Assembly (NCBI GenBank): GCA_026027325.1
Contig: JAMSLZ010000008.1
Span: forward strand, 1-64,000
DNA: 64,000 nucleotides
DNA from: Actinomucor elegans
Taxonomy: Eukaryota > Mucoromycota > Mucoromycetes > Mucorales > Mucoraceae
Direction: 5' to 3'
Part shown: piece after piece, positions 48,813 to 58,970 of the stretch
Layout: every line of letters starts with the position of its first letter
Numbering within the stretch: position 1 is the first letter of the stretch
Translations under genes and position numbers: made by a program
The notes under the pieces: model-generated
What the model saw: only the letters and a program-made list of their open reading frames with translations
What the model was told of the DNA's origin: nothing
The model's database searches: none

Positions 48813-50846
48813 ATGTCGTGCCCTTTTCGTTACATGAATCAGAAAATCGAAATAAATTCATCTGTCAAAAACAGTGATTTCTTTAAAAGCCATTCCGTGA
48901 ATGATTGGACATTTAAGAAATTCTATAGTTGGTCTAACGGTCAAATGGTTAATCGTGTCAAAACAAAACTATATCAATATAAATGCAGCTTGAACTCTTT
49001 GCGAAAAAAACAGCAACTAGATGATGACCTTTTATCTTATGTTGGTTCCTTGTTTGATAAAAAAGTAGGATTAGTTTTTTCTGTTAAAATAAGGAAAAAC
49101 ATTTAGCTTATTTAAACTACCATAGTATTCAGACACGGAGCTGGCTTCTTTGAAAGAACTTAAAGAACCCTGTATCAACATTAACAACTCCTCTATTAGT
49201 GGCTCTAATATCATTTCAGGAGATAATACTACATCAAATATTATCATTAATAATGGAAAGGTATAATTTAGCAACTTAATTAACATTCATCATGCCGTAC
49301 TTATAATATATATAATACACTTCTATAGGATAAAAAAAAAATTGCTGAAGGAGCAGGTAGATTTATCAACTCTGTATTTTGTATAAATATACTGATATCT
49401 GCACTTTAACGTATGTATGTAATGAAATACAGCACACGAAAGACCAACAAAGAAGCAAAATTTAACAAATCTACCTTATACCTTTGATATTGGATATAAT
49501 ACATCATACAAAGTCAAAGATTTTGATGTTTTGAATCAATGGAAGAAATACAAAGTTGATTCTAACAACTATCTAAAAGAAAACACTGTGGCTGTCGAAA
49601 GCGACACCCAAAAACTTATGTAAATATTTTACTACCTTTAATTTTTTTTTCCTTTACTAAACCTGGATTTTTATATTAGGTCACAAGCTCACATTATGCT
49701 ATTAAAGAAAGACCAGGTATCGCCTGATTTGCTGAAGTTTTTTGGCAATGAAATTCTAGATCAAATCAGAGATGAAATAACAAGAAAGTTCAATATCAAA
49801 ACTGGAATCTTATCTCCAGAGATTGAAAACAAGCTGAAAGCCATTGTGAAGGTAAAAAAAAAATAGCTTTCTTATAAAAGAACCAATATTCATTAACAAT
49901 TCATAATAGGAAACAATAAATAAAAGCATTAATCCAAGAATAGCTGGATCAAAAATGATGGCTTGTTGCACAGAGAAAATTGATACCAACTTGGATGATA
50001 TTATCTTTATTTTAAGAAATCTGCAAGTTTATATAATGCATTCATCTTATCTCAACTTATCTAATTTGATGCAATATAGAATTGAACGTCTTCCTCACAA
50101 AAAAAAGCAATGAAGTCACCAAAGAAAGCCAACTATCAGTAACGTATGTTGATGCGATTGTTCGACCATTAATTGATGATCCTGCCAATGATGCTTTTTT
50201 GATCTGGTAAATCATCAGAATTTAAAACCAAAGTGATACACGGATTTTAATACCAAAGATCATATGTCGTAGGTCGAACAACGTTCTCTTTGAAAATCAT
50301 ACAGAGCGACCTGATTTCGTAGGGATGGTACTAGCAAACACAAAATTCCATGGTCCATCCTGTGTTGGTGAAATAAAAGGAGAGGACCATATCAATGACA
50401 ATTACATGTCAATTGTTGATATCATACGGATCGGGTTAATAAGCAAAGCCTCTATTGATGGTAACTATAATAAAGGCATTCTAGGTGCGCATGTAGTTGG
50501 TAAGTTTTTATAATTAAATAACCAAAAAAGAATATGTAAACTAACTCCTGTGTAAAAAGGTTTTCAAGTGACCTTCTATGTAACTACATTATTATCGGAA
50601 GGCCTGTATGTGATGTATGAAATTTGCTCTATTAGCATGCCTTCATCACTTCAAGATATGAGATCATTTGTGGCAAATGCGGAAGACTTGCTTCCTATCA
50701 GAAGCATTTTCAAACAGTGCCAAATTAAAGAACAAGAACGGGTTTCACAAATGAAGAAAGAAGGCATTACTTATGAACTTTTAAAGCATCTTCTTAAAAC
50801 AAGTAAAAGTAGAAAAAGAGCTTGTCCTTTCACCTTCCACAAATAA
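48813..50846 (+). CDS. Nine-exon gene with a PD-(D/E)XK-like C-terminal motif, possibly frameshifted
   Basis: Exons by GT-AG junctions and phase: 48813-49064, 49126-49260, 49329-49356, 49433-49619, 49680-49851, 49910 onward, a segment ending 50206, 50273-50499 and 50560-50846. The N-terminus (MSCPFRYMNQKIEINSS) is charged. The C-terminal part has RPDF (D at 50313) and, 19 residues later, GEIKGE (E at 50370, K at 50376). That is the spacing of PD-(D/E)XK nuclease folds. A following FQVTFYVTTLLSEGLYVMYE would form a core strand. Between 49910 and 50206 the frame changes near an A8 run at about 50099; I could not model it by splicing, so it is either a one-base frameshift or a missed intron. I recall similar C-termini in large uncharacterised mucoralean gene families, but the function is not known. 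Confidence 0.55.
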
Positions 50847-51321
50847 TCAACATGTATACCATTTGCCTGCTTACGATACCGTGTTTTGGCTTATGTTCCT
50901 GTGATGGCAAATAGTCAAATTATGTGTCAAATCAAAATAAAGTAGGAATACAGAATAAATATTGTTATCTATTAAATAAAAGATAATACATAATACAACT
51001 TTTGTAAAGCTGCATAAGTTTACAGCACTAGAACAAAGATAATAACTTCATTAATAGATATAACTGTTTTATTTGAAAGAATCACAACGGAATATGGAGT
51101 AGTAAATAAAATAGTAATCAACGGATTTTTTAACACCTATTGATAGGAAAGGAATCGAGAGTTATACGGCTTGTTAAGGCATGTAGTAATAATCTAATTG
51201 GAGCTTGCAGGTGAGTCTGAAAATAATACAAAATATTTAGTATCAACTAATGTTTTCTATCTCTTTAGTTTCCAACTTTCCTTTAAATGAGGATCTGCTT
51301 ATCCGTATATATTACTCAAAG
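50847..51321. other. No recognisable feature
   Basis: AT-rich sequence downstream of the multi-exon gene, probably including its 3' UTR. Confidence 0.35.
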
Positions 51322-51746
51322 CTACTTATACCTGTTTGCTACTATCGTGAAGCAACAAGACACAAAGGTGTGATCTTACCACAGCACAATAGGTTTTGTC
51401 GCTGCCAAGGCAAGCTGCCAAGCTCCCAGGTTATAAGTTGGAGGCGGCGTAATCTTATACTTTAAATGAGAACCTTCAGTATAAAATCATCCTGTTCATC
51501 TTTTTATCGAGATAGCCTCACATTGTTCTTGCTTTGATTCATTACTGACTACTTATTCCAGTTTGCTACTATCGTGAAGCAACAAGACACAAAGGTATGA
51601 TCTTACCACAGCACAATAGGATTTGTCGCTGCCAAGGCAAGCTGCCAAGCTCCCAGGTTATAAGTTGGAGGTGGCGTAATCTTATACTTTAAATGAGAAC
51701 CTTCAGTATAAAATCATCCTGTTCATCTTTTTATCGAGATAGCCTC
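51322..51746. repeat. 198-bp direct duplication with 29-bp spacer
   Basis: 51322-51519 recurs at 51549-51746 (offset 227) with only a few differences, for example AAAGGTGTG versus AAAGGTATG and GGAGGCGGCG versus GGAGGTGGCG. A 40-codon frame within it accumulates replacement changes between copies, so there is no sign of coding constraint. Confidence 0.85.
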
Positions 51747-52221
51747 TCCCAATTGTCAGAAATGTTTCATATTAACAATAGATAATCAAAATGACACTCT
51801 AAAATAAGAAAAGTATAAAATCTTTATTTAGATGTTATGTGTATAAAGCATATGGTGTTTCGAATACCTGTACAAATTAATCATTCTGATTTGCTGAATG
51901 AAAAAAGAAGCAAGGAATTTTTTTTTTTTTTTTTTTTACAAGCTATATGACATAACAATGTCCATCGGTGTTTATAATTTATCAGCAACAATGTAGAAAC
52001 AAATTGATTTGAAAGAATTAGATCTCGAAGACGACAAGGAAAAATGAAAATGAGTGTTGCTAGTAATAACATAAAACCCTTTAATAGTAAGTAAATTATC
52101 CGTTCCTACCATTGTTTTGCGAATGAAACGCATATAATGACCTGTTACAATTCCCTTGGGATTCGTTCGGGCTATGTTGTTTTCTTTCTCTTTTGTATCT
52201 CAACTTTTATCTTCTTATTAG
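51747..52221. other. No recognisable feature; T19 run
   Basis: A long T run lies at about 51920-51938. Otherwise it is unassigned AT-rich sequence. Confidence 0.35.
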
Positions 52222-52362
52222 GTGCAATTGATGCTCCGACTTTTAGGCTTACAATATTCAGGAATGTGTGAGTGGACTGATCTAGTAGTTGGCGTAACGA
52301 CTATTGCTGGGGTATCTTTGGTTGAACGAACTGTAGATGTGAGAGATTTAGATATAAAATAG
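52222..52362 (+). other. Possible terminal exon of an unidentified gene
   Basis: After a pyrimidine-rich stretch and TTATTAG, a 46-codon frame reads VQLMLRLLGLQYSGMCEW, then DLVVGVTTIAGVSLVERT, and ends in TAG. It is compositionally protein-like and splice-like at its left edge. Upstream exons could not be found, so this may be a relic or chance. Confidence 0.25.
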
Positions 52363-53673
52363 AATATGTCATATTTCCCCGGTTATAGTCCAATAATACT
52401 ATCGAGTATAATATCCTTTTGAATCGACAAGTACGATATATACTGTAATACGATAACTCCATACATATATCTGCTATGTCTATAATAGATCAAATGTTAT
52501 ATAAAAGATAGTTTCTTTCTATGGATTCCATATCTGAAATTCTTAGTTATTATTATCACTTAATAGGTCTTAAGTAGTGAATAATTCAAAGAGAGTTACT
52601 GTACTTGTGAACGTAACTTATCCTTGATAAGTCACTAGATGAACTATATATATATAAAAAAAAAAACCTTCTTACTTTTATTATAAAGCGGTCCATCTTA
52701 TTATAATAAAGGGCAAAGTGAACCTCATTCCATTGTATAGGGCTTGACCCTGTTAACCCCACAGAATAAATTAAAATGGGCTTTTTTTAAGGATTGAATG
52801 AGTCTGGTATTATATCTTTTATTATAAAATGGGTAAAGGAAACTAGATAGCTTTTATAGTAGCTAGAATTGATTTGAGGTTTTTCTGACAACCTATCTTA
52901 TCCACATGTATAGTAATTTTGATATAGTTACCGGTTATCTTATACACCTGTTTGGGTGATAATAACAATTTTGGGTTATCATGCAGAATATTTGACAGGT
53001 ATAATAAGTTTGTCTGATTTATATATACTTTTTGTATGATATTATAAACCATATATAGCTATTTAGGATGTTCTATATTTGATAGTATTATCTGAGCATA
53101 AGTAGAGAAAATACAACGCCTTTCAAGTATGACCTGTTTCATCAGAAGTAACACTTCATCGAGATTGGCCGAGAAATCTATGCATCATCACATAAAATGT
53201 GGTATAATTAAAGCAATCAAGCCAAATAAATGCTTCTGTAGAATCAGTAATCTATTAGAAATTGCTCATCAGAAATGACATTAAATTGGGATCGGTGGAA
53301 ATGTGTAGGTTTACAAATTGTTTATTTGCAATACATGAAATTTACATTGCTTGTCTAGAATACTATCGATTCGTTGTACATTAGCTGGATAGTAGCCTTA
53401 ATGGGTGTAGTGCTTTATTTTGCACATGTATACAAACGATGCAACAGCAAAGTTTGTAAAAGAATTAAATGGTGCATCGATTGATGTAGAGAACTTGGTG
53501 TATTTTCCAAAATCTATAGAGGTTATTGTGATGAAACCTGATTTCTTTTACTTTTTAAATATATCCATAATTTGTACATTTCTTTAGGTAAAAAAAAAAA
53601 AAATAATAGAAATACGTACGCACACTATAACATCTATTGTATCTGTATTAATAATACATGCCTTACGTTGCTG

Positions 53674-53709
<36 letters not shown>

Positions 53710-54430
53710 CGCTTCGCAGAAAAATTGTATCGTTAACGAATTTCGGCCCAAGGGGATATCCGAAGGGTGATTTTAACCGCTGCATTCCTCGATCGAATCC
53801 CTTTTCATGTCGCATCCGATAATAAGCACATGATCGGAATGAACTACGACATCCATTCGAACTGTCATATAATGAATGTACACAGAGCACATTACCTTTT
53901 TAAGATGCACTATAAAATGCATGTATTTCCTGTAACCAAAATCTAAGAATCCATAGATTTCTCGACCGTTTTTAATCAAATGTCGCATCTGATTACAAAT
54001 CTCAAGCTTGGAACTATCAGTCAAACTTGCATAGCAGCATCTTTATTTCGCAGAAAAACAAATGACGTGTTGTATAGTCAATGATTCTAGAAATAAATCA
54101 TATGTATTACGTATAAACTTCATTTCAATACCTCTAGATCTCCCGGCCGATCTTTGTCAAATGGCGCATCTAACAAACAATTCATGTTCATAATGAGCTG
54201 ATTCATCTATTGGAACTTTTTCTTAGTTGTAGCACAACTAATCATGTCCATACCACTGCACGCATGTAAAGTTATGATCCGAGCAAGTTCATATATACAA
54301 CAATCATGAAATGCAAAATGATCTAACCAAGCTCAAGACCAACCCATCTCCTCTAGTAAAATATGTATGCATAATGCCAATCAATCAAATGCAATACTAT
54401 GAACTTTTTTTTGATCTGAAAGTAATATAT
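52363..54430. other. Long AT-rich intergenic region with homopolymers and a recurring short motif
   Basis: No gene was recognised. Notable are a T run of about 31 at 53678-53709 and a short dispersed motif resembling TCAAATGTCGCATCTGA near 53972-53993 and 54147-54172 (see also 57990-58012). TTCGCAGAAAAA occurs at about 53710 and 54046. Confidence 0.4.
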
Positions 54431-54625
54431 ACAATAACGTTTAATTTTATTAAAAAGTGAGAGGTTTTGTGTTTTCTTCTTCTTGTTATAATGCTTCTTT
54501 TTTTTATCATCAAGTCGTATAATAATCGAGTTTAAAAAGCTAAAGGTTGAAAGGATGAAAGAATTGTATGGGACGTTTGGATATGATTACATGGAGATTC
54601 CCTTTCCACCGAGTAAATTCGAAAT

Positions 54626-55075
54626 TTAAGCAATGTTTTCGGGAGCCTTGTAGGCGTAATCCCAACCTTGTGCAGATGGTGTTTCAGTAGGAATTTTTGC
54701 TTGTTTAGGATATGTAATGTGTCGACTTTTGACAAGAGCACCCTTAAATAATCGATCGCTTGTTTTTTCTAATTCTGTCATGGCAGCATTCATTGCTCTG
54801 AATTGACGTTCGAGAGAGCGTTCTCTTTCTTCTCTGACGCGCATTTTATGAAGTTTCCAAGCGCGTTCGATAGTTTCATGCTGTTCTAATGCTTCTCCTT
54901 CCAACTCGATCACCTTTTCTCTACGTCCAGGTTCGAACAAGACACGACGAATGACTTCGAGACGAGTATCTCCACCTGATGAATTTGAACCACCGGTTGT
55001 TGATGATAATCTATATTGATTAAGTGTACATGCAGTGCGGCGAATTGCGCTGGAACCACGCAGAATATTCAACAT
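54626..55075 (-). CDS. mrpl28: Mitochondrial large-subunit ribosomal protein mL40 (MRP-L28 family)
   Basis: 149 residues, a single exon. The first 25 residues are Arg- and Ser-rich without acidic residues (MLNILRGSSAIRRTACTLNQ), a typical mitochondrial presequence. The body matches the fungal mL40 (yeast Mrpl28) pattern: RLEVIRRVLFEPGRREKVIE near residues 38-57, a long charged helix (WKLHKMRVREERERSLERQF), and the C-terminal signature with TETP then GWDY. Length is normal for the family. It acts in the mitochondrial ribosome. The gene lies 370 bp from the stop of the next minus-strand gene. The symbol follows yeast usage; the assignment is by recognition, not alignment. Confidence 0.78.
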   Translation of the reverse strand: MLNILRGSSAIRRTACTLNQYRLSSTTGGSNSSGGDTRLEVIRRVLFEPGRREKVIELEGEALEQHETIERAWKLHKMRVREERERSLERQFRAMNAAMTELEKTSDRLFKGALVKSRHITYPKQAKIPTETPSAQGWDYAYKAPENIA

Positions 55076-55445
55076 TATAAAAGCTTAAAGAAGAAATGAA
55101 ACTTTACAGCCAGAGTCCCTGGCTCTCAACTATCGTCTGGAAGAGGATAAGCCACTTAAATTCTGCTTTTGAATTCCAGCCATTGTCTTCCAATCAACTT
55201 TCTGTTTCTAGTTCAAAAATTCTATTAAACGACAAAGGTATAATGGATCAATTTGAAGTGAGCTCTCTCGATGATGGCTGCATTCATCATGCAGGTGTCC
55301 AAAGTATTTATTAAATCACATTTGCTTCTTTCGCATTTGATTGGCGCGTATTGTTCATGGGGTGGCACTAGGATAAAGTGGAAGAATGTGTATGTTACAA
55401 GTAAAAATAAAGTAATACAGACGATATAATAGTGATACAGGGAAA
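55076..55445. other. Intergenic region between mL40 and the PPxY membrane-protein gene
   Basis: Contains the mL40 promoter side and the 3' end of the next gene. No repeat or further gene was seen. Confidence 0.4.
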
Positions 55446-56332
55446 CTATATGTTTTCAGTCCTTGATGATGGTAAAGAATGCTCCGTCAAGTAGGCTGGT
55501 GGTGGATGAGAGGGTTCTTCAAGTGCTCTTTCGTAAGCCGGCGGTGATCGATGCGAATGCATTAATGTATTGGCTGTAGATTGAGGCACAAGATATTCAG
55601 ATCGATTGCCTGGAGCCTGTTCCACTTCAGGCCCAATATCTAGTACAACGTCCATCATGGAAGTATGATAAGCTGGTAGTAGCTCGCCTTCTTCAGCTAA
55701 TTCGTTTTCTGTATTGATTTGAACAACATCGATTATGAAGTTGATGCTATATTTTGATAGTGGTGGCTTTAAATGCATTGAAACTGCTGTGTCTGTTTCA
55801 CGTAGTCTTCTAAAACTCCACTTGACTTGTCTAGTCACGTCCAAAGAATTCAACTCTTTTAAACAGCTTTGTAATGAATCATAATACTATTATACTAATT
55901 AAAGTACTGAATTCGCATGTATTTAATGACTTACATTACTGAGTCTCTTATAATAAGCATTCCTCCTTTTTGTTGTAAAGAATGCGATAATGACAGGTAC
56001 AGAGAGTAGAATGAGAGGATACCACATGGATAAACCTGCAGCTCGAGCCACCACCGAGAAACAAGCGGTTACCAACACAAATATGACAGCTATGACGAAT
56101 AGATACGTGTCCAGCCAAATATGAGGGTACTCTTTGTAGACATGGCTGTTGATTGTATCTAATCTCGCTAAAAAAACGTCTTCTGGGAGCTATGCATAGT
56201 TTAGTTTATATAGTATTATTATTTATGTTTGCTTACATATTCTCTTAATTGAGTGTATTGAGCATAATCACCATGATACAGCTGTGATCTTCTCCAGCGT
56301 CGAATTATGAGTGGAAACCTAGCTAAAGCCAT
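55446..56332 (-). CDS. Two-TM membrane protein with C-terminal PPxY motifs, three exons
   Basis: Exons 56237-56332, 55935-56189 and 55446-55853, with introns of 47 bp (GTAAGC...ATAG) and 81 bp (GTAAGT...AGAG), all phase 0, give 252 residues. A 60-residue N-terminal region (MALARFPLIIRRWRRSQLYH) precedes two close membrane spans (LFVIAVIFVLVTACFSVV and MWYPLILLSVPVIIAFF). A basic KRR follows the second span. The tail contains SPPAYE and PPPAYL, two PPxY motifs, plus LPAYH. PPxY motifs bind WW domains of NEDD4/Rsp5 ubiquitin ligases, so an adaptor role in membrane-protein ubiquitination is plausible but inferred. It is divergent from the gene at 56492 with about 160 bp between the start codons. 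Confidence 0.72.
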
Positions 56333-56491
56333 GGTATAATAAAGAAAAGAAAAAGATAGGGCTCTGGGAACTAAATAACTACTTACTATTTAGAGGATTG
56401 TATGTACACAACTTCGGGCATTTTTCGTATAAAAATAAGGTACCAGGTCAGGCTTACACTCTTTATTCTTTCTTTATTACATTCGTTTACT
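56333..56491. promoter_or_regulatory. Short divergent promoter region
   Basis: Only 159 bp separate the start codons of two divergent genes. An in-frame ATG at 56402 could extend the right-hand gene by 30 codons and shorten this further. Confidence 0.4.
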
Positions 56492-56953
56492 ATGACTTTA
56501 CCAGACCTTGTTCATACTACTACTAATGAAGTCCGTTTTTCATTGGCTTCCTGTGTGACGGAAGATAGCATCGATTCAGTACCAACCCCATTAGACGCTT
56601 CTCCACCTCCTCCGCCATCCAATACTTTTCCAATTATCAATATCATCAATGATGACCCTCTGCCTAATTCAAGGAACTACCCTGCTGTAGCTTCTACTTT
56701 TACTACGCGCCGTCGCGCTCAAACTTCTCCAAGGCCAGTTCCAACATCGATTATGATTACTATTCCTGCACAGCAACCTACTATTGTTAACAATAATACA
56801 GCTACACTCAAGAGCAAGTTTTGGCCTCGATTCAAACGAATGATGATGGGTAATAAGGTAGAGCCGGTGGATGCTTCTATGAAGCAACTCAATGATCCCA
56901 AAACAAAGCGCTGGCCTTCTAAGAATCGATCCAGAGTCGGGCCTCAGCGATAA
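56492..56953 (+). CDS. Small disordered, proline-rich protein of unknown function
   Basis: 153 residues from ATG 56492 (MTLPDLVHTTTNEVRFS). The in-frame ATG at 56402 would add 30 residues of hydrophobic and basic sequence that could be an alternative start with a signal-like segment (LTLFILSLLHSF). The protein contains a P5 run (SPPPPPS), a basic FWPRFKRMMMG patch that could bind membrane, and a basic C-terminus. No domain was recognised. Coding is supported by composition and an uninterrupted frame only. Confidence 0.55.
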   Translation: MTLPDLVHTTTNEVRFSLASCVTEDSIDSVPTPLDASPPPPPSNTFPIINIINDDPLPNSRNYPAVASTFTTRRRAQTSPRPVPTSIMITIPAQQPTIVNNNTATLKSKFWPRFKRMMMGNKVEPVDASMKQLNDPKTKRWPSKNRSRVGPQR

Positions 56954-58817
56954 TCCCAATCATTGGAATTCTGACTGGAATCTTACAAATAAACAAGCAC
57001 TTCTTTTTCATTTCCTTTGCTATAAAAAAAATATATATATGGGATCTTGAGGACGGGAACGCGTAAGATACGACATTTTTACGATATCTCACGAACTTAA
57101 TGTCCGCTTAAACATTTCCGATTAATTGTTCACAATCTGAAGTTTCTTTATATGGTATGTCTCCGAAGGACATCTTTCAAGCTCATTTATATACCAACTT
57201 GTGGTTCAATAAAATTTTTTTCTTTCTTTTTTGCTGAGATTTAGTTGATTTGAGCAAACCATGTAAAGCGTTTTTTTTTTTTAATAACAGCTCGAAGGAT
57301 AAAAATTGCGTTCTATCTGACATTAATGATGCGTATGCTACAGAGACTCATCATCGCAAGATGACTAGTCTACATTTCTATAGATCAGATCCTTAGAAGT
57401 AACATATTAATAGGATAACATTATTTATAATAAGCCATCCATCATCGCAACAACTTAGACGGTTCTCGATTTCGAACTATGGTTTAATGAAGCCTACATA
57501 TATCTATATATTGATATTTTTCATATAATGCATGTTTCGATATTCGTGTATCAAAAGCAACAGAAGGTTTTTTTTTAATATCTAAACACTAAAGGGCTAT
57601 TATATAGCACCGTGCTATGTATTGGTAGTAGCTTTGACTTGGAAATCCGCATACCATCACAGTTAGTGTTTTTTATTTAATTGGCGGGATCTGACTGTTA
57701 CTGTCCCTAGCATAACCTGTTGTTGTTATCCCTGTGAAGGTTTCATTTCTCGGTCATCATTACTTTATATAAAATAAAATAAAATGCCAGCCTATACTTT
57801 TTGATATAATTAACAAAACTTCATTATCCTACATGCATTTAAAACGGGTTCAATACTGCTTAGAAAAAATTAGTAAAAAAAAAAATTATGTCTTTGGTCT
57901 TCTCAATTTTATTGGTTGGTGATATTTTCAATAGCGCGCCCCTCTTGTAAACTAGGTTTATAGATCTGTAGATCTCTCAGACCATCCCAGTTTAATGTCG
58001 CATTTGACAAGAATGCCATACTTAAAAACAACTTTTACAACCTGTACTAAAGGATGTTTGAGTGTTTTTTTTTTCTGTTTGGAAAATAGGGATATTTGAG
58101 TCGATGAGTGCTCGGAATCAGTTTTTAAAAAATTTTATACTTGATTGAAGCCTGCAATAATCTGCACTTGTTGCATTTGTGTGTAGCATATTGCTGTTAA
58201 AAAAACGTCGGTTATCATTGAATTCTGGCTAGTAGTGTTTAGAGAATAAATCAATTATCATTGGTTTGCTATGTTTCTGAACAGTTTTATTAGCTTGTTT
58301 ATATTTGATTACAAGTCTAAGTGGAAGCTTATTATCGGGACTTGGTTTACATAAGAGGAATAGCTGGACTATGTGATAATTGATATTCTAAGTCTCAAAC
58401 ATCTGCTTTGAATTGGGTAATGGCTACTGTCTACATGGTACCAAAGGCTACTTTTCTCCTATTGATTGAGTAAATCATTATTGCAATGGTATTTAACAAT
58501 GAAACGATAGGAGATTCCTATTATTGTATCTTGGACGTTATATGATCGATACCCTGCTTCTGTTTCTCCTAACAAGTATTTCATTGAGCGTGCAATCCCT
58601 CTGTGATTGTTGGCTGCTATATATACTAACTGAAGACTCCTACTTTTACTCCTCTAACAAACACGCACGTACAGTATTCTGAATGACTCCTAAAGCCTAA
58701 AATACAGCCCTTGATTGTACAACCGGAAAGTTAGTTGTTTATCCTTTTCTTCTTTTTTATCTCAAAAAAGTAGATTCTACAAGACTTGGGTACCTTCATC
58801 ACCTATCATCTATCACG

Positions 58818-58853
<36 letters not shown>

Positions 58854-58887
58854 AGGTATAGAGAGAAAGAAAAGGCGCCATAGATAT
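56954..58887. other. Intergenic region, 1.9 kb
   Basis: No gene was recognised. It includes a further copy of the short motif (TTTAATGTCGCATTTGACAA, about 57991-58010) and an AT dinucleotide run at 58820-58850 just upstream of the next gene. Confidence 0.45.
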
Positions 58888-58970
58888 ATGTTTCTGATCA
58901 AATGTCTTCCTTAGACTGTACATTATGGCTTTTCCTTCTTGGGCGATCGCTATTGTCATTATGGTCATAA
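58888..58970 (+). promoter_or_regulatory. Two upstream ORFs before the 824-codon gene
   Basis: ATG at 58888 opens an 8-codon frame ending at 58914. ATG at 58902 opens a 22-codon frame (MSSLDCTLWLFLLGR...) that ends at 58970 and so overlaps the main start at 58925. If transcription starts upstream of 58888, initiation at the main ATG would need leaky scanning. The transcript start is not known. Confidence 0.4.

Noticed and set aside
51322..51746. Duplicated 40-codon peptide as a tandem small-gene pair.
   Set aside because: Differences between the copies are mostly amino-acid-changing, and no start or splice structure is shared.
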